Notes: generated by a model from the letters alone, not told the origin. A stretch of 64,000 nucleotides of DNA from Lepidostoma basale (GCA_022606425.2 JAHDVF020000136.1:620001-684000), one strand, 5' to 3'; positions 52,300 to 62,040 are shown, numbered from the stretch's first letter. A program made the numbers and translations.

Positions 52300-52778
52300 A
52301 CTATCAAAGCGAAGCATGGAACTGGCAAAAGAAGGATGAAAGTAGAATAAATGCAGTAGAAATGAAATCTCTTAGACGAATGTGTAGATACTCTGTGTAT
52401 GATAGAGTGTCGAATGAAAATATAATAAGTGAATGCGGTGCGAATGATGGTGTCATGAACAAAATAATGAAAGGATCATTAAGATGATTTGGACATATGG
52501 AAAGAATGAATGAAGAAAAAATGGTAAAAAATTATATGTTAATGATGTAAATGAAACCAGAAATAGAGGAAGACCGAGGAAAACGTGTCACGATCAAATA
52601 AATCAAATATTGAATGTCGGCCATGTGAGGAGTCAGAGAAATCGACGCGCGTGCATGGCACGATGTATGAGTGTTGAGGAAGCGAGAGAAATATGTCAGA
52701 AAAGAAAAGTGTGGCAGTTCATTCTTACTGCCTACCCCTTCGGGGAGACGGCGTGATGGTTAGTTAGTTAGTTAGTTT
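52300..52778 (+). mobile_element. L-GTTA LINE 3' fragment
   Basis: SEAWNWQKKDESRINAVEM, LRRMCRYSVYDRVSNENII, SECGANDGVMNKIMKGSL and on, with a stop in the WFG motif and a frameshift near 52530, ending CCCCTTCGGGGAGACGGCG and GTTA tail (52759-52776). Confidence 0.8.
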
Positions 52779-52779
52779 T

Positions 52780-52935
52780 TTATTTCATTGTAAATACATT
52801 ATACAAAAGATGTATGGAACTATTCCTTACGTGTGGAAGTGAAATATGGAACTGGTAAAAGAAGGGTGCAAGTAGAATAAACGCAGAAATCTTAGAAGAA
52901 TGTGTGGTAAATTTGTGTATGATAGAGCAGTGATT
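52780..52935 (+). mobile_element. L-GTTA LINE internal fragment
   Basis: CGTGTGGAAGTGAAATATGG, AACTGGTAAAAGAAGGGTGC and GTGTATGATAGAGCAG correspond to the SEAWNWQKKDESRINA...VYDR region. Truncated at both ends, adjacent to the preceding copy but a different insertion. Confidence 0.6.
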
Positions 52936-53021
52936 CCCAAAGTTGTCTGTATAAATTCTCAGGGGTCCACGACAACTTGCAAGGGGTCTACGACAGTTGC
53001 AAAAAAATTGGGATTGTCGCT

Positions 53022-53053
53022 CTGATGAAGCTTGGGTACAACCGAAACCAGTT
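53022..53053 (+). ncRNA. Hammerhead ribozyme-like motif (family VII)
   Basis: CTGATGA (53022-53028), the textbook core; stem II GCTTG-GGTA-CAACC with one mismatch; GAAA (53044-53047); C-CA-G; GUU (53051-53053). Full match to the invariant core. It lies in an otherwise unassigned segment (52936-53194) next to AGGGGTCTACGACAGTTGC repeats. Confidence 0.5.
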
Positions 53054-53194
53054 GGCATCAATTATAATAACCATACCGTGGTAAAATAGACTGACTTTTT
53101 TTATTTTATATTTTATTAAATTTCTGAACACAAAGTGAGTGCTTCGTACGAACATTTAATAAATATATAAGTATTATTTTATAAGATAATCAAT

Positions 53195-53575
53195 ATTATG
53201 TTATATTATTTTCTATCTCATGTACGTAAGTTCTAATTTCTATTATGTTATGTTCTTTTCTATCTCATGTTCGTAATTTCTAAATTCTATCATGTTATGT
53301 TATTTTATCCTATTAACGTAATTTCTAATTTATATTATGTTATGTTCTTTTCTATCTCATGTACGTAATTTCTAATTTATATTATGTTATGTTCTTTTCT
53401 ATCTCATGTACGTAATTTCAAAGTTCTATTTTGTTATATTCTTTTCTATCTCATGTTCGTAATTTCTAATTTCTATCATGTTATGTTATTTTCAATCCTA
53501 TGCACGTAAATTCTAATTTATATTATGTTATGTTCTTTTCTATCTCATGTAATTTCTAATTTCTCTTATGTTATA
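53195..53575. repeat. Minisatellite, about 46-bp unit, about 8 copies
   Basis: Units follow TTATGTTATGTTCTTTTCT, then ATCTCATGTACGTAATTTCT, then AATTT. Copies differ by point changes and small indels, and one (about 53285-53330) has a TATCCTATTAACG variant. Confidence 0.85.
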
Positions 53576-53594
53576 ATAATAATAATAATAATAG

Positions 53595-54545
53595 TTAGGC
53601 TAATTTGTATAGCGCCGTTTTCGTGAATAGCTCACCTCAAGGGCGCTTTGACAATGTTTTTAGTCATGAGAGCTGCATGTGACACCAGCAATCAGATAAC
53701 CGTTGTTTACATTTTATGGGATATTTTGAAAAGGTGGGTTTTTAGGTGAGATTTAAAGTCTGTCGGATTGTCAATGCATCTGAGGCATGCAGGAAGCATA
53801 TTCCAGGCGGACGGACCTGCCACTGCGAAGGCCCGATCTCCGAAATTTGTCCGGGGGTTGCGCTTTGGCTCAACTAATCTGCCTATTGCCGAGGAGTTTG
53901 CTGATCGAAGCGTAGATTGCCGCAAGTTAGGGCTATCAGCAACACAAAGTTCAGATATATAGGCTGGTGCCATTCCGTGAAGCGCTTTAAAAACCGTCCA
54001 GCATAGTTTATACTGGATTCTTTCAGGACACTTGAGCCAATGAAGATCTTTTAGATGTTGTGAAATATGCGAGTTTTTTGGAACACCTTTTATAAGTCGT
54101 GCTGCCGCATTGAAAACGGATTGAAGTTTGTTCGTTTGTTTCTTGGGTATGTTGGCATATATGCCGTTGCAATAGTCGAGTCGAGATACGACGAAGGAAT
54201 TAACAAGTGTTTTTAATGCATCAGTGGGAATATTTCTTTTGATTGCTTTGAGCTGCCTTAGGTGAAAGAAGCTGGCGCTCACTGTCTTATTTATTTGGGT
54301 TTTTAATGAGAGATCTGCTTCGAAGTTGACTCCAAGAAGTTTTATGGAGTTATTAGGGATGATGTCAATTCCGAATGTTGATATCGGAGCATGATCGACT
54401 AAGTGCTGGCGCTTCATTGAGGCGGTCCAGAGAAATTCCGTTTTGGAAGGGTTTAATTTTAATTTATTTGAGGCCATCCAATTCGATATAGCTTCAATGC
54501 ACTTTAAAGTTATAGATTTTAGATGGCTGATGTTATGAGGGTCAC
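53595..54545 (-). mobile_element. L2/CR1-like LINE, 3' third
   Basis: Contains the frame 53707-54477, its upstream extension in the same frame to about 54545 (FFCDPHNISHLKSI), and a 3' UTR ending at 53600 in CAAATTAGCCTAACTATT and an ATT repeat. The 3' end matches the fragments at 32590 and 35030. Confidence 0.85.
53707..54477 (-). CDS. L2/CR1-like reverse transcriptase C-terminal region
   Basis: A 256-residue open frame: MASNKLKLNPSKTEFLW (just after the catalytic YADD region), IKLLGVNFEADLSLKTQINK, FFHLRQLKAIKRNIPTDAL, RLDYCNGIYANIPKKQTNKL then LQSVFNAAARLIKG, WLKCPERIQYKLCWTVFKAL and GDRAFAVAGPSAWNMLPACL to LFKISHKM. This is the classic thumb and C-terminal part of L2/CR1-type LINE reverse transcriptases. 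The palm is just beyond the truncation. No stop in 256 codons suggests a fairly young insertion. Confidence 0.85.
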   Translation of the reverse strand: MASNKLKLNPSKTEFLWTASMKRQHLVDHAPISTFGIDIIPNNSIKLLGVNFEADLSLKTQINKTVSASFFHLRQLKAIKRNIPTDALKTLVNSFVVSRLDYCNGIYANIPKKQTNKLQSVFNAAARLIKGVPKNSHISQHLKDLHWLKCPERIQYKLCWTVFKALHGMAPAYISELCVADSPNLRQSTLRSANSSAIGRLVEPKRNPRTNFGDRAFAVAGPSAWNMLPACLRCIDNPTDFKSHLKTHLFKISHKM

Positions 54546-54714
54546 AAAAGAAATAAATTTGCTGAGTTAAAATGTTATCCTTATTCTCGTTTTTGTGTTT
54601 TGCCGTTATATGTTAGTTGTCTGTCTATTTGCCCAAATTTTTATATTACCTTTGTAACTAAACATGACTTTTTTGTAAAAGCCCTTGCGGCGTTTATGTC
54701 AAATAAAATTATTT

Positions 54715-54895
54715 TACTAAAATTTCTTGAAAGAATTTCATTTTAATAATAATTAAATAAAACGATGTTTTTTATTAACCACTTTTGTCTTTATTTCGAT
54801 AGCGACCGGTTTCGCCAGGCTCGATTATTGACATATTATAAACATCGACAGACTATTATTTTATATCTGAAAGAATATAAGAATAGAATTTTATA
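54715..54895. mobile_element. Family-II hammerhead-like element
   Basis: Flanks as at 45230 (ATAATTAAATAAAACGATG, GTCTTTATTTCGATAGCG). On the minus strand the motif is split: CTGTCGATG, then a 25-bp insertion replaces the stem II loop, then GCCTGGCGAAACCGGTC. Probably inactive. Confidence 0.5.
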
Positions 54896-55045
54896 TAAGA
54901 GAAGTAGAGAAGTGCAGGGCGACTGCAACTATGTCGGAATAACCTGGATGCAGTCTGCACAAGACAGAGTGACGCGGAAACGAATGGAAGAGGCTTTTAT
55001 TCAGGAATTGACGGAAATAGACTGAAGAAGAAGAAGAAGATTTTA
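54895..55045 (+). mobile_element. RTE-A LINE 3' end
   Basis: VQGDCNYVGITWMQSAQDRV then TRKRMEEAFIQELTEID and a stop, with a GAAGAAGAAGAAGA tail (55026-55040). A deletion fuses the GRPQLRW region to the end. Confidence 0.8.
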
Positions 55046-55529
55046 TATCAATAAATTTGAATTTACAAATGTTGTACAATAGAACGAAATAAAAAGATTT
55101 GAAACAATTCATTAGTTAGTTAGTGAGGAATGAGAAGCAGGCAGTCACGCCAGCCCTCGCCCCCGCCCTCGCCCCCGCCCCCGCCCGCGGTACCCCTGAC
55201 AGGCCATTCAATGCCCCGTCACTCATAAACGCGCCAGACACCACTTCTCGCTCGTAAACACGGCCGCGTTGGGACAACTTATTTTATTCCCAGAAATTTG
55301 CCGCGAATTTTTTTACTGTCGCAAACGGAAAGGGGAATATCACGCGAAGTATTCGTGTACTATTTGGGCGGGAAATCCTTCACAGCGGCGGCGTCTGGCG
55401 GCACGCGATCCTCAGCCTCTAGCAGAGCTGATGCTAGACACTGTAGCTACAGAAGCAGGGGTCGCAAATCATTTTTCGGCTTAGCGATCATTTTTCGGCT
55501 GGCGGTGTTCGGGATGTGATTTAAACTAA

Positions 55530-55985
55530 CTAACTAACTAAATGTGTGGACTGTTTTATTGTACGGGTGTGAAACTTGGACCTTCAAAGTTAACTCAATG
55601 AACAGACTGGAAGCATTTGAAATGTGGCTCCATCGCCGAATGCTTAGAGTTCCCTGGACAAACATGGTTACCAATACCGAAGTCCTGAGGCGAGCTAGAG
55701 TTGACAGGGAACTGTTATCAACTATCAAGGTTCGAAAGATCTCACATCTGGGTCATATACTGCGTGGGGAAAAGTACCACCTTCTCCAACTGATATTGGA
55801 GGGGAAAATTGAGGGACGCCGAGGGCCCGGAAGAAGACAAATGTCCTGGCTGCGAAACGTGAGGGAGTGGACTGGTATCCGAAGTGTGGAGGAGGTGTTT
55901 CGAGCGGCGCAGGACAGGGACAGGTTCGCCGAGGTGATCGCCAACGTTGGATGGACCCGACAGGGCACTTTAAGAAGAAGAAGAA
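55530..55985 (+). mobile_element. RTE-B LINE 3' end, good copy
   Basis: Frame 55544-56194: MWTVLLYGCETWTFKVNSMN, RLEAFEMWLHRRMLRVPW, RRARVDRELLSTIKVRKIS, GRRGPGRRQMSWLRNVREW and AAQDRDRFAEVIANVGWTRQ, then a short GAA tail (55971-55982). The frame continues by chance into the adjoining element. Preceded by a CTAACTAACTAACTAA run at 55525 that could be a stray GTTA tail. Confidence 0.85.
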
Positions 55986-56207
55986 CTAACAAACTAACCA
56001 TCACGCCGTCTCACCGAAGGGGTAGGCAGAAAGAATCGACTGCCACATTTTTCTTTCCTGACATACATCTCTCGTTTCCTCAACATTCATACATCGTGTC
56101 ATGCGCGCACGTCGTTTTCTCCGACTACTCACGTGGCCGACATTCAATATTTGATTTATTTTTCCCGTTTTCCTTGATCTTCCTCTATTTCTAGTTCTAT
56201 TTACATC

Positions 56208-56491
56208 ATGAAAACAAAAACAAATTGGTACAAAATTTCTTTATTATTATGTATTTAGTGTGCTCCACTTGTGTTTATGTTCGACCGGTTTCGGCATCTT
56301 CTGGTGCGATTTTTTTTAACCAGAAGTCTAACCAGAAGATGGCAGCAAGCTGCTGAAACCGGTTTAACATAAACACAAGTGGAAGCACACTAAATACATA
56401 ATAATAAAGAAATTTTGTATCAATTATTTTTTTTGTTTTCATTATTTAAAATGAACTTTTACCAATAAATTTCAATTAAAAACATTAATTA
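56208..56491. mobile_element. Family-VI hammerhead-like element with 12-bp TSD
   Basis: A 284-bp inverted pair (arms TTTCTTTATTATTATGTATT...TGTGTTTATGTTCGACCGG and the complement, around ATTTTTTTTAACC) inserted into L-GTTA. The target duplication TCTATTTACATC (56196-56207 and 56492-56503) is perfect. So the inverted pair moved as one unit. Confidence 0.8.
56333..56364 (+). ncRNA. Hammerhead ribozyme-like motif (family VI)
   Basis: CAGAAGA core (U4 changed to A), stem II GCAGC-AA-GCTGC plus a G-U pair, GAAA, C-CG-G, GUU (56362-56364). The partner unit on the minus strand (56283-56310) lacks stem II altogether. Confidence 0.4.
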
Positions 56492-56984
56492 TCTATTTAC
56501 ATCGTCAACATATATTTTTTTGCCATTAATTCTCTCCATGGGTCCAAACCATCTTAATGTTCATTTCATTATTTTGTTCATAACACTTTCATTCGCACCG
56601 CAATCACTTCTTATAAGTCCAATCGACACTCTATCATACACAGGTTTTCTACACGTTCGTCTAAAAGATCTCATTTCGACGGCATTTATTCTACTTTCAT
56701 CCTTCTTTTTTCAGTTCCGTGCTTCGCTTCCATACATTATTGTCATTTGAGAGGTCTTTTATTGTCTTTCCGAATGAATTATTATGCTCTACCGCCTCTC
56801 CTCTGTCCCTCCTTTCATTTCCCGCTGTCATATGTCCACGCTATGAGTCTGCTACTCATAATCCAGTGTACCTTTTTTAATATAATATAATTTTATAATT
56901 TGCACGTATGGCGGGACACGGAGGAAAATAGGAGTAGATTTAATGTGGCCTGGGTCCCTTTTAACTTCTCATACAATATCTATT

Positions 56985-57170
56985 ATATTTAATACGAATG
57001 AAAACGACAGTTTTATTATATTTTACGGGAATGACATGTTCGCCCTTCTAAGGCATCATCAAATGTTTGATGCCTTAGAAAATGCCTTAGAAGGGCGAAA
57101 CATGTCATTCCCGTAAAATATAATAAAACTTCTAGAAAATTGACGTTTTCATTCGTATTAATTAATAATA
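56985..57170. mobile_element. Family-I hammerhead-like element, inverted pair
   Basis: Arms CGAATGAAAACGACAG...GGGAATGACATGTTCGCCC and GGGCGAAACATGTCATTCCC...GACGTTTTCATTCG. Plus unit: TTGATGCCTTAG, a duplicated ATGCCTTAGAAGGGC, GAAAC-AT-GUC. Confidence 0.65.
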
Positions 57171-57339
57171 AACGTAGAAACAATAAATATATTTTATTTG
57201 TTCTAACGTAAGTCCTGCATGGACGAAGGACTTAACATCAACGTACAATGCTTAACATCATTTCTAAAAAACAATAATTACATTTCTTCTATGTTCGCAA
57301 TACTTTGTGTTGTAGATGTTTTATTTGTCTTCTTCTTTT

Positions 57340-57530
57340 TTATATACTTTCTTTATTACACTAACTTTAAAAAAATTAAAATTACATATCAGACATGTTT
57401 CAGACAACCGGTACTTCTTTTAAATTATTATAAAATTGTTTACAAATGTGATCAGTTTTGAGAGATGTTATAAATATTTAATTTAAAGTTAGTGTTGTAT
57501 ATACAAAGTATATAAAAAATAAAAATACAA
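57340..57530. repeat. Fold-back element R6
   Basis: Ends TATACTTTCTTTATTACACT and AGTGTTGTATATACAAAGTA are inverted around AT-rich sequence with GTGATCAGTTTTGAGAGATG. Related to 1712-1930. Confidence 0.6.
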
Positions 57531-57579
57531 ATACAATAATTACATAGTTAAATACACAAAAGTACGTAAAAAACACTTA

Positions 57580-57775
57580 TTTATTGTTTCTTGAACAATG
57601 GTGTAAAACTCCAAATTAAATAATTAATACTCGTACGAATGAAAACGTGTTTTCTAGAATTTATATAAATGACATGTTTCGCCTTTCTAAGGTATTATCA
57701 AATGTGATAATGCCTTAGAAAGGCGAAACATGTCATTCCCATAAATAATAATAAAACTTCTATAAAACAAAGATA
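57580..57775. mobile_element. Family-I hammerhead-like element, best palindromic copy
   Basis: Header TTATTGTTTCTTGAACAATG at 57582, then minus unit 57671-57699 and plus unit 57704-57734. The plus unit reads TGATAATGCC, TTAGAA, GGCGAAACATGTC: 3-4-bp stem II, GAAA, C-AT-G, UC, but with A at core position 8, where G is required for catalysis. Confidence 0.6.
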
Positions 57776-57884
57776 GGGTTTCTCGATAGAGATACTCCAA
57801 TCAGCTTGAGAAAATTAGTTATATCGTAGCATACCCAAGAGAAATGCCGTTGGATAGAGCCAATTATCTACTCCTATAAACTAT

Positions 57885-57968
57885 ATATGATAGCTTTACC
57901 ATACCCTTTACATAGATTTATCTCGCGCTGTAATGATGAAAAGAGCGATTCAACAAAATAATAATTAT
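57885..57968 (+). repeat. tRNA-SINE 3' fragment
   Basis: ATAGCTTTACCATACCCTTT, TCTCGCGCTGTAATGATG, GAGCGATTCAACAAAATAAT: the SINE 3' body and tail. A 40-bp remnant of Jockey-B (AAGAGAAATGCCGTTGGAT, minus) lies just left at 57829-57868. Confidence 0.65.
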
Positions 57969-58344
57969 ATTGTCAATTAAAAGGTTGCCAATCCGCGCTG
58001 ATTCCGCGTCCCGCCGGACAGGCGTTTTACTACCGGGGAACATCCAATCAAATTCTCGGCAGTCAAACATGCAGTAGTTACTCAAATAGCTAGTTGCCTT
58101 ATTACCATAATTTTATCTTTTTATTATACCATTCATTATACGTTTCAGAATGGATTTAATCTTGTTCGTACGCAAGCCAATCGAGAGACGATTTATAATT
58201 GTATTTTTTTTAAATTAATATGAGTACGAACGTTTGTTTTCTAGAAGTTTTATTCATCATCGTCATCGGCTGTCCCTCGTGTCAGTGGAAGACTGTCTTC
58301 ACGGTTGTGGGTCCGCATGTGACTGAAGAACCCGATCCTGGACC

Positions 58345-58757
58345 CACACATTGAAAGTAGGATAAATGCTGTAGAAATGAGGTCACTAAGAAGGATGTGC
58401 CGTAAAATAATGTATGATAGAATATCTAACGATAAAGTAAGAAAGGAATGTAAGGCGGATGAATGCGTGATAAATAAAATCAAGGAAGATGGTTTGGACA
58501 TATGGAATGAATGGATGAGGGAAGAATGGTTAAAAGATATAACAAGTAGTGTGAATAGAAATATAGGTCGAGGAAAGCCAAGGAAGACATGGCATGACCA
58601 AATTGATCAATTACTGAAATGCGGCCATGTTCGAAGTAGAAACAATCGACGAGCGTGCATGTCACGATGTGTGAAAGAAAAAGAGGCGCGAGAGTTATTT
58701 CAGGATAGAACATTGTGGTGATCCATCCTCTCTGTTAGTTAGTTAGTTAGTTACTTT
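58345..58757 (+). mobile_element. L-GTTA LINE 3' fragment, subfamily
   Basis: The 114-residue frame 58377-58721 reads MRSLRRMCRKIMYDRISND, VRKECKADECVINKIKED, NIGRGKPRKTWHDQIDQLL and MSRCVKEKEARELFQDRTLW. It then has GTTA tail units (58735-58752), but the last 30 bp including the hairpin are deleted. Diverged from other copies (GKPRKTW, VKEKEA), so an older subfamily. Confidence 0.8.
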
Positions 58758-59086
58758 ATTTTTCTCAGTTTTCTATATTTCTCTCGGTGTAAAAGGTGTA
58801 TATCAACACATGTCGACAATTAAACAAAAAATTGTATAAAGCAGTGTTTTATGGTAATTTTATTTAAATTGTTTTTTATGGATTTTCAGCGTTAACGCCT
58901 TAAGATTATCAAAAATTATTAAAAATTAAAAATAAAGATTTATAAATATTTTTATTATATTGTATAACTTAATTCGTTTTCCTTCTAAACGACGGATTAC
59001 AATAAAAATGGGTATACAATCAATGCCAGTAAATCTAGTGTTAAAAATTGATGATTTGTGTAATTAGGTTTTATGATGTTCCTTAC

Positions 59087-59211
59087 TCATTATGCGGAAT
59101 GTCTTCGTCCTGGTCTGCCCTCGCTCCGCACAGCGCGCACAGGATCACCAGCACTAGAGGCAGCAGGCTCCAGCGCGCCGCCCCCCGTCCGGGCCCCCGA
59201 CAGCTGTTCAT
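59087..59211 (-). CDS. Host gene exon 1, signal peptide; alpha-2/delta-like
   Basis: Minus strand ATG at 59211-59209 with A at -3. It encodes MNSCRGPGRGAARWSLLP, then a hydrophobic run LVLVILCALC, a cleavage-site-like GARA and DQDEDIPHN plus two bases GA. Donor GTAAGG at 59086-59081. An in-frame ATG lies four codons upstream (59223), immediately preceded by TGA, so the reading frame cannot start further out. GC-rich codon use contrasts with the surrounding AT-rich repeats. Joined to exon 2 it gives a secreted or type I N-terminus as expected of alpha-2/delta calcium channel subunits, which are processed and membrane-anchored outside the cell. A candidate 5'-UTR acceptor (TTCTTGATGTGACCCCAG) ends at 59277. 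Confidence 0.75.
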
Positions 59212-59779
59212 CCTGTACCCCATTCAGTACTTCACTTCCGTCCTTGGGACCAATGGGAAACACTTTCTAGCCATGTCTGGGGTCACATCAAGAAATGGAA
59301 CTATATATCGATTGTATTTAAATAGGCCACGTACAATTAATTTGACAATCACAATATTGTTTAATGTTTCATTGTATCAGTTAATTTTAGGTCCGTTGAT
59401 GTGTTTATTTTAATATTATATTAATGAGGTAATGAGTTATTTATTCCGCCGTATCTAGAAATAAAAATATTTACTTGTTTAATCAATTCCGCAAAACGCA
59501 CAAGAACACCAAAAACCTGTTTTATTTATTTTTTATTTAAAATGTATTTAAGTTTTTAGAGGAAATATAATTTCCTTTAAAATAAATGAAGTTCTGACGG
59601 GTAGAGCTACGATTGAGTATGCTCTGCCGGGAAGTATGACTCTATAAATTGTGGTAATGCGCCATGTTGCAATAACATCAGCAGCACTACTGCCAAGTCC
59701 AATACTCCATTGTGCACGAGCCTCTTGGACCCCTGCAATCCCCAGGCAATGTGACCACACACATTACCATCAGTATCAT

Positions 59780-60030
59780 AGCAAATAGAGAGTGGACGAA
59801 TTGCGAATTTCCAGCGAATTTCCAACTAGATTCACCCGGCTAGGGGAAAACAACCTCCAGAGAAGGCAGAGAAGGAAACGACTCTGGATATTATCAAGCC
59901 ATGGTCCAGAGTGCCCGGCGACCCTTAAATAAGTCAGGGATGCTAAGAATATTGCCAGAAACGCAGATAGAACTCGAAGGGATCTGACATGACATCGGGA
60001 GAAGATGAAGAAAAAGTTACAACGCCCAAT
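59780..60030 (+). mobile_element. Possible RTE-like LINE 3' end
   Basis: Plus-strand pieces LRRQRRKRLWILSSHGPE-like and VRDAKNIARNADRTRRDL, then AAGATGAAGAAAAAG. The layout suggests a decayed LINE C-terminus with a GAA tail; no family in the window matches it. Confidence 0.3.
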
Positions 60031-61056
60031 TTTTGGCATTAGCTTCTGAATGCATATTTATCGGTTTGATATCTATTTTCTTATTATATAAAACGTTACG
60101 AATGTTAAAATTAAAATATATTCTTAATTCTCGAATTAAATTATACTAATTGACACGTGTTAGATTGAAATTTCCTAATGTGTATTTGTTAATATGTTAT
60201 TTATTTTAAAGTAATGTTGCGTCGATCATCATAAATTTTAGAATAATTTTTTTTTTTTCATTTTATCTAATCGCATTGAACTAATATGTATGAACTTATA
60301 TGTATGTAGCAAAGTTAAGTTTAATTCAAACGTATCAAAGGGTTAATTTAAAAATATGGTAGTGTATTCCGTAGTATGATTAAAAATAATGTATCTCTAA
60401 TTTAATTTCAATAAGAATATAGCGGAAGCTTGAGAAAGGAAAATTGACATACGTAGTTTATTAAACAAACGATTACAGATTATTTTTGAAATTAATAAAT
60501 TGCGTGAATGAGAGAAACAAATAATATTGATAATTTTTTGACCTGCCTGGGGAGAGAGGAGTCTTCGTGACACTTGTGTGATTATTTCACTGATAATTAA
60601 TTTAGCAATAATTCAAACGCATTTGAATAACAAAATTTATTGTTTTGCCTTCTGATAAATGTATGCTTCCAACTAAAAAATATATAAACTAGTTTGTATA
60701 AATAATTTAAAACGTTTTAGAAGACGTAAATAATTGATTCTATGAATTAAATACAATTGTAAAAATGTTGATGTTAGAATAGATTGGTAGTTCACACAGT
60801 TTGGAGAGATCGCGAGTTTTGTATTCCGTGTTGAATGTATGGTATAATAAAATGAAGGTGCATTCAGATAGAATGACGGCGGGTGCTGACACTCGGCGGA
60901 TTGTATAATTAATGTATGGCCGCGGGAAGGGTACGCGAGGTTGTCAGGCGGCGCGGGCGCGCTAGTACGGGCTAGTAGCGTAGTACTCCACACCCTACCG
61001 GCGACCTGAGTGCACACACTGAGGGCCACCCCGAGCGCGGCTCCACACTAAATGCC

Positions 61057-61440
61057 ACCTACCGTCAACCGTCACACGCGGAGAAGAGCCACCGACGCGA
61101 CTTTTATCACAACTTGTAAATAATACTGAATTAATAATTTATAGTGTTCTTTCACATGTTCGTTGCGATCGCTTCTCGCGGAGGTACGACCGGTCTGCCT
61201 GCGTCCACGCAACGCTCATATTTGGAGGCGAGCGAGAGGGCGCGCATGTGTACGGCGGGACACGGGCCGCTATCGATCCTCGGGATGTCCGACAGAATGT
61301 TCCCATCCGTCTGGAGGTCAGGGGGCGCATGATCGGCCGCCATCTTGTACGGCGGGAAGCTTTGGCGGGAAAATGACTCGCGGGGCACTAGAGACATCTG
61401 TGGAGGGAAAGCCTAACGCTCTCGGCGTATTCCGCCGTAG
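61057..61440 (-). promoter_or_regulatory. Candidate promoter and 5' UTR exon
   Basis: GC-rich segment with many CpG in an AT-rich setting. On the minus strand it has ACAAGATGGCGGCCG (61332-61346), a YY1/Pho-type site common near start sites, and further down a GACG|GTAGGT splice-donor-like site at 61062-61057. That would end a non-coding first exon joined to the acceptor at 59277. Several open frames on both strands are by-products of base composition. Transcription start not determinable. Confidence 0.4.
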
Positions 61441-62040
61441 CGGTTCTTCTAAAAGAGTCAAGCTTTTGATGTCTAAAAGAATTTGTAATTACATATCATG
61501 ACAACCCCGCAGTTTCATTGGATTGAATTGTGAAGCATAATTTTAGCAAAAATATAATTTTTTAAAGTATGAACTTGCTTATAAAATATGAATGAGTTCT
61601 TCTCATATGGTATTCTGGTCTAGACGCCCGAATTTTAAGTATTTTTTCGGGCGCTATAAAAAAAACAATTAATATTTTTACCATCCATTTTTTCATAAAT
61701 TATTTATTAATATTATATTTCAAAAACACGAAAAGCACAATTATAAAAAAAAAATCAATAATCCAAGATGGTGCATGCCGGCAAAGTACAAAATACGGCT
61801 CACAAAAAATAGTACGTCCTGGTTGACATGATACCAGACCTTCCAGTGATCTGAGAAAAAAAATCTTTAAAATTCTTAAAGAAGATGGAAGAAAATTTTG
61901 AAAAATAAAAAAATCGCAAAATGGTGGCTGTGTTTATAAATTTTTTATTATATTAATTAATTTTTTATTATTTTTAACTATGCTTATTTTATTATTTAAT
62001 TAATGTTTGTTATTTTGTATTAATTTAAGTTTAATTTGTT

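Larger units (their letters stand above)
55986..56755 (-). mobile_element. L-GTTA LINE split by a hammerhead-like element
   Basis: Minus strand: the tail and last 220 bp at 55986-56207, then after the inserted element the upstream part 56492-56755 (PTIMYGSEARNWKKKDESR, INAVEMRSFRRTC, GANESVMNKIMK). Frameshifts are few. The insertion at 56208-56491 is younger. Confidence 0.8.
15082..59086 (-). other. Intron 1 of the host gene, 44,005 bp
   Basis: Bounded by a GTAAGG donor at 59086-59081 and a TTTTCAG acceptor at 15082-15088 on the minus strand. It is packed with nested retrotransposons in both orientations, listed separately. Stretches without gene or recognised repeat: 15082-15417, 16216-16710, 16800-17165, 19116-19599, 19831-20234, 23471-23849, 26775-27250 (GC-rich), 28301-28479, 29311-29732, 30346-31329, 37766-38169, 40850-41190, 41961-42357, 44243-44540, 47751-48839 (partly GC-rich), 49436-49920 (GC-rich), 51151-51639, 51739-52299 (GC-rich at 51930-52240), 55046-55529 (GC-rich), 56756-56984 and 57969-58344. 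The GC-rich islands look unique and may hold enhancers. Confidence 0.75.
59212..62040 (-). other. Repeat-poor 5' region of the host gene
   Basis: Very few recognisable transposon pieces compared with the rest of the window. 59548-59780 has overlapping open frames without known motifs. 60040-60880 is AT-rich with nothing recognised. 61500-62040 is AT-rich with nothing recognised. Consistent with a 5' UTR intron and promoter region under constraint against insertions. Confidence 0.4.

Noticed and set aside
59548..60039. Overlapping open frames 59548-60039 as additional host exons
   Set aside because: No splice sites of quality or homologous motif were seen, and part resembles a decayed LINE end.
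61139..61501. Five open frames around 61.1-61.5 kb
   Set aside because: Frames on both strands in a CpG-rich block reflect base composition; the block fits a promoter or 5' UTR better.
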